DNA of 64,000 nt, taken from Undaria pinnatifida. Taxonomy: Eukaryota > Sar > Phaeophyceae > Laminariales > Alariaceae. Each line of letters begins with the position of its first letter. The first letter of the stretch is position 1. The notes under the pieces were generated by a model. That model worked only from the letters and a program-made list of their open reading frames with translations, had not been told where the DNA came from and made no database searches. The stretch lies in the NCBI GenBank assembly GCA_012845835.1, contig JABAKD010000028.1, positions 12,710,717 to 12,774,716 on the forward strand. Direction: 5' to 3'. A program made the position numbers and the translations under genes. This document shows positions 55,576-64,000 of the stretch, piece by piece.

Positions 55576-55698
55576 TCCTCTTATTTTGTTTGCAAATAAT
55601 GTCAAAATTTGACCACTATTGTGGGAATCGAACTTAAGGACCAACGCTATCAAAAATAGTATTCGAGGGTAAACACAAGACCACCGGGGCGACCGGTA
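55576..55698 (-). mobile_element. tRNA-derived SINE, copy 1
   Basis: The minus strand begins ACCGGTCGCCCCGGTGG (box A region) and carries AGTTCGATTCCC, a good pol III box B. The tail TCAAATTTTGAC...GCAAACAAAATAAGAGG is shared in part with copy 2 (60418-60566). The cloverleaf is not intact, so it is not a functional tRNA. Confidence 0.6.
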
Positions 55699-55884
55699 TT
55701 GTAGCAGTATAATACGGCAGACATATAATAGAAGTACTTACATATGTAGAATGGGTGGAGTAATCAGTTCAACGTGAAGAACACACGCAGGGGTACTAGG
55801 GCATACTAATGATGTTGCAGTGTTACCGCATACTGCGGTGCTGCTGCTGTGTTGCAGCAGCACGCACGTTAAAGCACTTCGTAG

Positions 55885-56015
55885 CATAACCTTATTATAT
55901 AATACGCCAACGTCGTGGTAGTGACGTTTTTTTGGATCTTTGAAAATATCTTGGATATAACACCCCCCCAAAAAAGCTGCGACTCCCGAGCTCCACTCGG
56001 CCTCCGGCGGCCTCG
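55885..56015 (-). repeat. Dispersed repeat D4, copy 2 (inverse of 45660-45835)
   Basis: 'ttattatataatacgccaacgtcgtggtagtgacgtttttttggatctttgaaaatatcttgg' followed by 'gcgactcccgagctccactcggcctcc'. Confidence 0.75.
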
Positions 56016-57239
56016 CGGTGCCGCCACGTCCCATCCGCACGGCAGCACTACGACGTGCCGGCGAAAGAACGGCCGTCGGTGCCCCACCTCGGCGAGGGGG
56101 GAGCGTGGAAATCGCCCTCCCTGGGACGGCTCGCTTGCCCCCCGGCGTGGCGGGGAATAGTAAACAATTGCAAATCCCGCCCAGCCCGAGAGCATTGTAA
56201 CCAACGAATCGGCTGCTGCTCGCCCGTCATGTGTTTTGCTCTACGTACTGCTGCATTGCTGTACTGCTGTACTGGGTAGGTCCGTGGGTGGATGGTGGGT
56301 GGTGGGTGGGTGGTGGACGGCGGCTCGCTCGCTCCCCGAGATGGCCGAGTATCGTCAACAAATGAAACTCCCCCCGTCTGTTTCCTGTTTCATACAATGT
56401 CCTCAAGAACCAACTAACTGCTCCCCGCGTACCAGGTGTACTGCTGTACGTACTGCTACACTGCTGTACTGCTGCATGTAGTAAAGGTTTGGTCGGTGGG
56501 TGGGTGGAGGGTGCACTGCGTCGTCCGTCGTGGGTGGGTGGGCCGTTCCGTGCGTGTGAGTCTTTCTTCGTCCTGTGGGGGATGAACCTTTTTTTTGTTT
56601 CTAAAACACCGGCCTCCCACTGGTGCTTGGGAGTACTGTACCACCGTCCCCACTGCTGCACTCCTCTGTCCTTTACTACCGTGCGTACTGCTGCACTGCA
56701 CTGCCGTACTGCTGCCCTGTTATTAATTTTGTTTTCTAGTACAACTTACACACAGAGGATGATACAGCACCAATTTGTCTTTGTCCGCGATACCGCCCGG
56801 CAACTGGCATACTCCGGGAGTACCACTAGTAGAAACCAGTAATACTCAGTCGGGTAGTCGGCTGATGCATCGATCGATGGCGGCTAACAGCATACAAACG
56901 GCACACACACTCCGCGAGACCACGCGTATGTGACACGACGAGACACCGTCTGCAACTGTATAATATAACCCCGTGACACTCCGTTTATAACCATAACCGA
57001 CGAACAAGCTGCTCGGTGAGACTACGCTACATCGAACACCCTCAATCAAGCAGTACGCGATAACCTCATACCATGGTATATCAGTAGCTTTCCGCCAGGT
57101 TCCACCCCCGGGCTTGGATATCCGAAACACAATTCCACGAGCAGATTCAGAAAAGTAGGGAGGCTGTCACCCGTTCCCGCCGACACATGCTATGATGGAG
57201 GTATTAAGGTATACCACTATATTATTTTCTGATTGATGA

Positions 57240-57910
57240 GGCTTCTTAACGCCTTCACAACTGGAAACCCGTTTTCGGGGAAAAAAATACTTGGGAGTTA
57301 ATACGGGGAGGGTTTTCTTCTACAACTGGAAACCCGTTTCCGGCGACAAAATTCCTTGGATTTAATATAGGGAGAGGTCTTATTTTTCCACTGGAAACCC
57401 GTTTTCGGCGACAAAATTACTTAAATTCAAAATTACTTGGAGTTAATATAGGGAGGGGTCTTTTTTTACAACTGGAAACCCGATTTCGGCGACAAAATCA
57501 CTTGGAGTTAATATAGGGAGAGGTTTTCTTCGACAACTGGAAACCCGTTTTCGGCGACAAATTTCTTGGAGTAAATATAGGGAGGCGTTTTCTGTTACAA
57601 CTGGAAACCCGTTCTCGGCGACAAAAATGTCTTGGAGTTAATATGGGGAGGGGTTTTCTTTTACAACTGGAAACCCGTTTTCGGCGACAAAATTACTTGG
57701 AGTTAGTATAGGGAGGGGTTCCCGGGCTCTAAACGGGTTATAGCCTAAAATCGCAATACCTAGACCACGGGTTTGTTCATCGGGCTGCCTTTTCAGTTCA
57801 CTAAAAAATCATCACTTTTCGCTTTTTCAGAAAGCAAAAAAAAACTCCCCAAGTGGTTACGAGCCCCGGAAAAAAATCGGTGCAACTCCACCGCAGCGTG
57901 TGTCCGTCCC
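57240..57910 (-). mobile_element. M1 element with the R2 core amplified about seven times
   Basis: Seven tandem copies of a roughly 60-70 bp unit (acaactggaaacccgttttcggcgacaaaattacttggagttaatatagggaggggtt) at 57255-57730 are followed by the usual M1 flank: 'gggttatagcctaaaatcgcaatacctagaccacgggtttgttcatcgggc' and 'agcgtgtgtcc'. Confidence 0.8.
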
Positions 57911-58184
57911 CCACCCCCATCCCAGCTACCGCCTCCACACCGTTTCTCCAGCCACCTCACGTTCACGCAAAATCAGATCTCGGGCCACTTAAAAGGCAAG
58001 ACCTTCCCCCTGCCCACGTACGGGGCATGCGTTCGTTATTATCGCGACAAAACGGTTAAGCATTTCCTCCGTAATCGACGCACGCGCTATTAGTCGGGGC
58101 GGGCAAGGATTCAGTATATTCAGTATCTCCTCCGTAGTCGACGCACAGGCTATTCGTCGAGGGGTTTTCACGGGTCATGATCCG

Positions 58185-58355
58185 GCGTGCCAGGTCGGGC
58201 CAGGAGGTTTTTCACGCTCTCGCGGATCGAATCCGGTTGGATCAAGAGGTGTTCGAAATCTCACGCGCCGGGTCAGGATATTTTCAAAAATCACGAGGTC
58301 TGGTTGGGTCACCCTGGTCCATCCCGATCCGCCAGAACTAACCCGACCTGCAATT
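58185..58355 (+). repeat. GGGTCGGGTC repeat family D2, copy 3
   Basis: 'caggtcgggccaggagg', 'ctctcgcggatcgaatccggttggatcaagaggtgttcg' and 'gtctggttgggtcaccctggtccatcccgatccg', diverged from the copies at 15425 and 41220. Confidence 0.7.
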
Positions 58356-58384
58356 TTTTCAAAGTTTTTTTAGTTTTGCTCGTC

Positions 58385-58535
58385 CCGTCTATCTGTTACC
58401 TTCGCACTTTATTCATTCTCCTTCTCCCCCCCTTGATGAAACTCAGCTCCGAGGTCACTTAGCAGGCTCTTCTCCCTCCTTCCCACTACGGTACGCGCCT
58501 TCGTTTTTATCGCGAGAATAATTCAGAACCTTTTC
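58385..58535 (+). repeat. Dispersed repeat D1, copy 3
   Basis: 'ctcagctccgaggtcacttagcaggctcttctccctccttcccactacggtacgcgccttcgtttttatcgcgag'. Confidence 0.7.
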
Positions 58536-58639
58536 TAATATTTGGTGCTTATCGGCCAACTCACAGTCCCAATATATAGGGACATGACGCGAACACGAAC
58601 ACAGCAGCGGTAGTTAGTGACAGCAGTGGCCGCCAACTA

Positions 58640-58745
58640 TCACAGACCTTTCTTCGAGCGGAACTCACATCGCGAATAATCTCCAGACAAGACAAGTGGT
58701 GGTGGCCTGAGTGCCGGGCAATGGGCTGCGTGTGACAGCAACAAA
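58640..58745 (-). repeat. Dispersed repeat D5, copy 1
   Basis: The minus strand has GCCCATTGCCCGGCACTCAGG, then TTATTCGCGATGTGAGT, then an AGGTC motif. Copies also lie at 59395-59490 and 62600-62700. Each contains ATTCGCGAT followed by a perfect GTGAGT donor-like site. Confidence 0.6.
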
Positions 58746-58879
58746 AACAAAAGAATGGAACTGTCATAGCCGATAACTTGGCAGCTGACTACCATTGACC
58801 ACGTGACATGGTAGCGCTATCTGCCCCCTCGTGTGCCTAGCGTCTCCAAAGCTGACCCTGACCCTAACCTTGACTTCTT

Positions 58880-59052
58880 CATCTCATTTATTATCCTCGC
58901 ACCACTCTCGCTCTCCCTCCCCCTAGTCACTCAGATCTGGGGTCACATCGCGGGCCCTCCCCCCCCCTCCCCACTACGGTACAAGCCTTCATTTTTCATC
59001 ACGAGAAGAATCCAGCATTTTCTTCCCTCGTCGACTCGCGTCGTATTATGAC
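58880..59052 (+). repeat. Dispersed repeat D1, copy 4
   Basis: 'atcctcgcaccactctcgctctccctcc', 'cagatctggggtcacatcgcgggcc', 'actacggtacaagccttcatttttcatcacgag' and 'ttccctcgtcgactcgcgtcgtatta'. It lies 45 bp from the tRNA gene. Confidence 0.75.
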
Positions 59053-59096
59053 TTTGTTTGGCAAAAAGAAAAAAATGCATGTGAAAATAAAAACAT

Positions 59097-59167
59097 GAAC
59101 CCAGGGAGATTCGAACTCCCAATCTTCAGGACTGGAATCTGACGCGTTGCCGTTGCGCCATGGGTCC
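59097..59167 (-). tRNA. tRNA-Trp (anticodon CCA)
   Basis: The minus strand folds as a 71-nt cloverleaf. The acceptor stem GGACCCA pairs with TGGGTTC. The D-arm region is TGGCGCAACGGCAACGCG. The anticodon loop TTCCAGT carries CCA in place, and the T arm is GGGAG-TTCGAAT-CTCCC. Boxes A and B are intact, there is no intron, and a T5 run follows within a few bases as a pol III terminator. One A-C mismatch is present in the anticodon stem. It is the only clear RNA gene in the window. Confidence 0.85.
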
Positions 59168-60417
59168 GCATCTTACAAGCATCCTGCATATACTCAGGAC
59201 AACTAATGGTGGCCTAAAAAGAAGGAAATTTACTAGTCTATGTCATGAACAAAAATAGTGACCGTATCTACATGATACTTATGTATTACTATCATTGAGC
59301 TGGAAAAGTAAAAGTAACAATAAGAAAATATACTTCCGCTAATATATACCAGGTACACATACACACTGGTAACATACATAGCCCAACGCGGTGGCAGGCG
59401 ACTGCCGTTGACCTCGCTCCGAGGGCGACTCACATCGCGAATATACTCGAGGCAAGTGAGCGACGCCTGAGTGGCAGGCAACGGGCTACGACCCGGCACA
59501 AAAAAGTGGTCTTCTTAATGCCAATGCCCGTAGGTGGTATCCTATCGGCAACGAACGACCATAGCCAACAGGTGGTTTCCTATGGGCTATGACCTTGCTC
59601 AGGGGATTACTGAAAAAAAAAAGACCAATACATGTTTCTTTTTAAGAGGCCAGAAAGGGGGAGGGGGGTTACCAAAACCAGGCTAAAAAAATAAGGCTGC
59701 CCAGCTTTGCTTTGGCGTATTTTTTAGCCTTTGCCTTGCTAGCTTGCGATGAGGATCACCCCTCGGTCCGAAACTCCCTCGTCTTGCTCCCCGACCCCGA
59801 CTGTGTCGGAGGAGGCCTCGGGCGTGCTTGCACCGTGCCCGGGCTGCCGGCTGGCAGGGTGTTTTTGCAAAATAACTTCAAATACGTCAACTGTAAGTTT
59901 TATCATTTGAGCGATCGATACTGAGTTCCAACAGTTGAACCGTCTATATTAAACATTGCAAGCTGCGTGATTCATGAGTCTCGCGGTAAATACATAGGAG
60001 TACTCGCATACAGCTATTAAATAGGGGAGAGGAGAGGAGAGAGGTCCAGGTACATATGGTTGGACTGCTAAAAATGATGACACAGCAGCAGTACGTTCGA
60101 GGTACGAGGTGGTTTGGCGATTACTGCTGATGCTGTTATTGTAGTAGTCCTGCCATACTACCCGCCGGTACTCGTATGTATCTGGCATATGACACGATCG
60201 TCATCGATTTCTCGTTCTCCCGACCGTTCCTTTGCATCATGCAAACCACTCCACACTCGTTCCACCTCATATTTTTTGCAACACCATGAACTGATTTAAT
60301 ACCACACCATACCCCTTGGCAGTAATTTGTCGCTTCTACGGTCCCTTTCACTACCTCTTATGGGCATGTGTGGAGCCGCAGGCGGGCGTCAGCCCACCAC
60401 GGCGAAGCCCCCCTGGT

Positions 60418-60566
60418 ATCTATTTATTTGTTTCCCGCAAGTCAATTTGAGCACAAGAAAAAGTCCCAACGAGTTTATACGAGTATGCACTCGGCGGGGC
60501 TCGAACTCACGAAACTGACCTATACCAGGCTCGAGGATAACCTGATACGCCACCGGGGCGACCGGT
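60418..60566 (-). mobile_element. tRNA-derived SINE, copy 2
   Basis: On the minus strand it reads ACCGGTCGCCCCGGTGGCGTA (box A: TGGCGTATCAGG) and GTGAGTTCGAGCCCC (box B). The tail TCAAATTGACTTGCGGGAAACAAATAAATAG follows. The head is identical to copy 1 over 17 bases. Confidence 0.65.
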
Positions 60567-60672
60567 TCCTGGCTATATGCACCCGCCTGTCTCCACCCAC
60601 GAGGCAGTTATACGTGTAGTACCCCGATTGCTGTCTCTGGAAGCGGGCACGCCAAAAAACAAAATAAATCCA

Positions 60673-61200
60673 TTTTTCGAAGATGCGTGCTACAATATCA
60701 GGTGGTACGTTTTGGAAAAGATTTTTTCTGAACTGACGGGGGTTCCTTAACCCCTTTATAACTGGAAACCCGTTTTTGAGGACAAACTTACTTGGTTATA
60801 GTATAGGCAGGGGTTCGGGGTTTTCGAAGATGCGTGCTACAATATCAGGTGGTACGTTTTGGAAAAGATATTTTCTGAACTGACGGGGGTTCCTTAACCC
60901 CTTTATAACTGGAAACCCGTTTTTGGGGACAAACTTACTTGGTTATAGTATAGGGAGGGGTTCGGGGGTTCTCAAGGGGTTAAGCCTCCTTAACCCCAAA
61001 TCGTCGTAATTTCGCCATTCTTGTTTGCAATACGAATGTTGTTTCGTACCTAGGCCGTGGGTTTGGTCATCGCGTTGCGCTTTCAGTTTACTCAAAAATA
61101 CGTGTTAATGGGCGAGGTATTACTCTACAACTGCAATAGTTTTATCAAGTGAGGAGTGAGGAGCCTCAGACAAAAAAGGGTATACCTTTTACGGTGGTGT
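60673..61200 (-). mobile_element. Full-length M1 element with duplicated left half
   Basis: A unit of about 146 bp (tcgaagatgcgtgctacaat...ttttctgaactgacgggggttccttaacccc...cttggttatagtatagg.aggggttcgggg) is repeated twice (starts near 60677 and 60823). Then come 'aaccccaaatcgtcgtaatttcgccattcttgtttg', 'cctaggccgtgggtttggtcat' and the right end 'gaggagcctcagacaaaaaagggtatacc'. Both ends resemble each other in inverted orientation. Confidence 0.75.
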
Positions 61201-61515
61201 GTGTGCTATTCTACAACTGCAGTAGTTTTATCAAGTGAGGAGCCTCAGACAAAAAAGGGTATACCCTTGCCGTGGTGTCCTATTCTACACCTGCAGTAGT
61301 TTTATCAAGTGAGCTTCAGACGAAAAAGGGTATACCTTTACCGTGGTATGTGTGTCCTATTCTACAACTGCAATAGTTTTATCAAGTGAGGAGCCTCAGA
61401 CAAAAAAGGATATACCTTTACCGTGGTGTGTGTCCTATTCTACCACTGCAGTAGTTTTATCAAGTGAGAAGCCTCAGACAAAAAAAGGTATACCTTTGCC
61501 GTGGTGTGTGTACGC
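61105..61515 (+). repeat. Tandem amplification of the M1 right end, about 75-bp unit, five copies
   Basis: Unit: 'ctattctacaactgcagtagttttatcaagtgaggagcctcagacaaaaaagggtataccttta.ccgtggtgtgtgt'. Copies begin near 61121, 61206, 61269, 61355 and 61434. Confidence 0.85.
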
Positions 61516-61741
61516 ACAAGGTGAGCCGCTTTCACCGCGATTCCGAACTATTGTTGTCTAGGATGAAGTATGGAAAAACCGGCGAGGTTGGTTCGGCCCA
61601 CGTGTGTTTCCAGTGTTATGAGGAGAAAATATTAAAAACTGCCCAAAACACTACGACTTTAACTAATTTCCAACTCCGTTTTTTTTCCAAGTCTAATTCC
61701 AAGCGTTTTGTCCCCACAGTTGGAGTGTGGTGCTAAAAGGG

Positions 61742-61785
61742 TCAAACCCTAACCCTAACCCTAGCCCTATAGCCCTAACCCCGAG
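61742..61785 (+). repeat. Telomere-like (CCCTAA)n stretch, interstitial
   Basis: 'aaccctaaccctaaccctagccctatagccctaacccc': three exact and a few variant TTAGGG-type hexamers on the C-rich strand. Confidence 0.75.
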
Positions 61786-61904
61786 TCTACTCATACAACT
61801 TTGTCCGGAATAAATCCGACCCGTTTTTTGTACTTCAAAATCTGGTCGACCACGAAAAAAAGTCATAAAACAAAAATTTGTTTTTTTAACAGGACAATAT
61901 GACC

Positions 61905-62035
61905 CCTCCCATTATGAAAAAACTCACCCACATAGTGTATTACAAGTACCAACAACGCAGCTTGCAAAGATGAGTATTGACCCGAAATTCGTCGAACTCA
62001 CGGCTGACGTCCTTGAAATATTTTTATAAAATAGT
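61905..62035 (+). repeat. Dispersed repeat D3, copy 2
   Basis: Nearly identical to 18430-18565. It is followed by a 136-bp-spaced direct repeat (gtatcctagataataa...tctcgtgaag at about 62052 and 62190). Confidence 0.8.
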
Positions 62036-62599
62036 CCCCGATTTCCATGCTGTATCCTAGATAATAACTCAGGCGTCTCGTGAAGGCTTCAGCACAAGGT
62101 GCGAAAGTCCGCCTCTGACCTTTTTCTGCCGAAAATTTGGTCGACCACAAGGACTCTCATGTAACAAAGCATTCCCCCACTTCCATACTGTATCCTAGAT
62201 AATAAATCCGACATCTCGTGAAGCCTGCAGCTGCACATGGTGCCGAAGTCCGCCTCACAAGAGGTAGGATGCAGCTCACCTTTCATGCGACTCGCCAAAA
62301 CACCTCACGGCAGTTTGCGCTCGGTGTACACGATGTCTGCCTGGTCGGCGAAAAGCCGACGTGCTCGGTCCCGGTATCGTAGGTGTGCGGGGGTCTATGG
62401 ACTTAAGGTCACGGCTGTGCATCAAACTTGTACACACCACCCCTGTCTGGGCCAAAAAATAAAAGCGCGGTGAAAACGACATTTTTTTTGGGCACCCCTG
62501 TGTTACAGTATCATGACATTTTTCGTACCGCCATCGCACGCGGGTGAAAGAAAGCCCACCGGCAACGATAACAGCCCGTAGATGGTAGGTAGAGCCTGT

Positions 62600-62840
62600 G
62601 GACTATGTACGACCTTGCTTTCAGCGAAAACTCACATCGCGAATAAACTCAAGACAAGTAATCGTGGCCTCCCGAAAGCCATCCGGAAGCTCAGGAACAC
62701 CCTCCATCACAGACGCTGATGCACACTTCTCGGGCACAAGCATATCCTTCACTTGGTCCGCGGGAAGGCACGCCGGTCGAATGCAGTACCACTTCATCGA
62801 GTGCCTTACGAGTGAGCAAGTCCAGTCAACGGCGGTGGAA
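62600..62840 (-). other. Possible exon linked with dispersed repeat D5 (unrecognised)
   Basis: The minus strand reads MKWYCIRPACLPADQVKDML, then KCASASVMEGVPELPDGF and REATITCLEFIRD, and stops at a GTGAGT donor near 62632. It looks more protein-like than neighbouring frames. The last 34 bp match the D5 repeat at 58.7 and 59.4 kb. It may be an exon of a gene running left, or repeat sequence with a chance frame. Confidence 0.3.
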
Positions 62841-62945
62841 TGGGGTGGGTTGGGGTGGGGTGGGGTGGGTTGGCGTTGGGTTGGGTGGGGCGGGGTGGGT
62901 TGGGATGAGGTGGGTTGGGGTGAGGTGGGTGGGGTGGGGTGTGTC
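62838..62945 (+). repeat. (GGGTT/GGGGT)n microsatellite
   Basis: Pentanucleotide G/T-only array, strand-asymmetric like the one at 5385-5765. Confidence 0.9.
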
Positions 62946-63854
62946 AGGGAGGGAGAATGAGGGGGGGCTGTACTCTTTCTGTCATACATGGCCTTTGTCG
63001 TATGACCGAAGACTCTCGCATCCCCACAATGTCTGGACGGAGCACGTCGGATTTTCACCCACAAGGCAGACATGGCGCGGGAGAGGGGGGGGGGGGGGTA
63101 GTTTTTATCGTAGCGAGCAAGCGCTTCTCTGCTGCTGCGGCTGTATACTCGGGATTTCTCACACACTCTCTGTTATCTGGCTTTGGATTGGTTGAAAAAG
63201 CACATTGATCGGGGGGGTTAACTCATTCTACATGTCCTATTGGACCCAGCTCATTGGGTCAATTCTGTACCTTGTGCGACATACGTCCAAAAAGCAGATC
63301 TTCTCAAATTGCGAGGTAAGGTGGGAACTGCCTGCTAGGCTGTTATACCCCTGTATAACGTACAGTGCAGAGGCCGCAAACCTAAGGCCTGCTAGGCTGT
63401 TATACCCCTGTGCAATGTACAGTGCAGAGGCCGCAAACCTAACTTGATTGCGCCACGTGTATAAATACATGCCGGACACGGCGGTGCGTGGCAATGGCGT
63501 AAAACACTTTTGCGCAGAACGAGAAAGCATGACAACCGTACTATTAACTAGTGCTAACCGTGCCCGAGGGGTGTTTTAATAGACCGTACCAGCAACATGC
63601 CGCAGTGGTCCCTCTATAATGCCGGTCGAGTAGTGCCGGTTGCCCGCTATACGAGTGCCTGTGAAATCGCATGGCGCATATGGGAACAACGCTTAGTGGC
63701 AGTATGCGGAGTAATACCGATTGCCGCTATAGTTCCAGTATTTCTCTCTATAGTGCGCATACCGGCACTACAGAGAGACAGCACTATAGAGGGATCACTG
63801 CTGTACCTGGTACTATACACAAGTGTTCCACGATCGCTATGTGCAGACATGCAC

Positions 63855-63935
63855 GCCTTTAGAGCTGGAATCCCGTTTGGGGGGACTAATTACTTGGAGT
63901 TAGTATAGGGAGGAGTGAGGGGCTCTAAAGGCTAT
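63855..63935 (+). repeat. R2 block (M1 core), solo copy
   Basis: 'agctggaatcccgtttggggggactaattacttggagttagtatagggaggagt.aggggctctaaagg'. Confidence 0.75.
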
Positions 63936-64000
63936 TGAAAAAATGTCACGAAAAGTGTTCTACAAACGAAAAGCAGAACGAAGAGGCACTCCTCAAATGA

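Overview
The window looks like nuclear DNA of a stramenopile, most likely a brown alga of the Ectocarpus type. The clues are genes split into many short GC-rich exons by long introns, a plant-type cyclopropane synthase, a zinc-finger/ankyrin gene, very dense microsatellites, small dispersed repeats and a degenerate LINE tail. The lineage is an inference from style and content, not from a search.

Layout: (1) 112-9719, plus strand: the 3' part (ten exons) of a cyclopropane-fatty-acyl-phospholipid synthase gene whose 5' end lies left of the window. (2) 9720-14885: gene-poor, with several tandem repeats. (3) 14886-26287, minus strand: a C2H2 zinc-finger plus ankyrin-repeat gene in four recognised exons; one 8.4-kb intron is mostly a 45-bp minisatellite. 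(4) 27864-28307, minus strand: first exon of a Gln/His-rich RRM protein, perhaps with a 3' exon near 26739-26930. (5) 28308-28930: a short divergent intergenic region almost filled by a complete miniature LTR element (TRIM). (6) 28931-46963, plus strand: an eleven-exon, 1250-codon homologue of asparagine synthetase domain-containing protein 1 (ASNSD1). It is complete from the Cys2 glutaminase start to the stop, and one of its introns is GC-AG. (7) 46964-51886: no clear gene. (8) 51887-53716, minus strand: a long low-complexity open frame, possibly the last exon of a gene starting further right. (9) 53717-64000: repeat-rich, with one tRNA-Trp(CCA), two tRNA-derived SINE copies, MITE-like elements, tandem arrays and a short telomere-like stretch.

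Exon joins were checked by phase and by continuity of the protein family across each junction. For CFAS, ASNSD1 and the ankyrin gene every internal junction keeps frame. The genes do not form a pathway together. The main interest is in the non-coding part: a satellite-filled intron, a TRIM in a divergent promoter, nested and amplified MITE ends, and microsatellites in most large introns.
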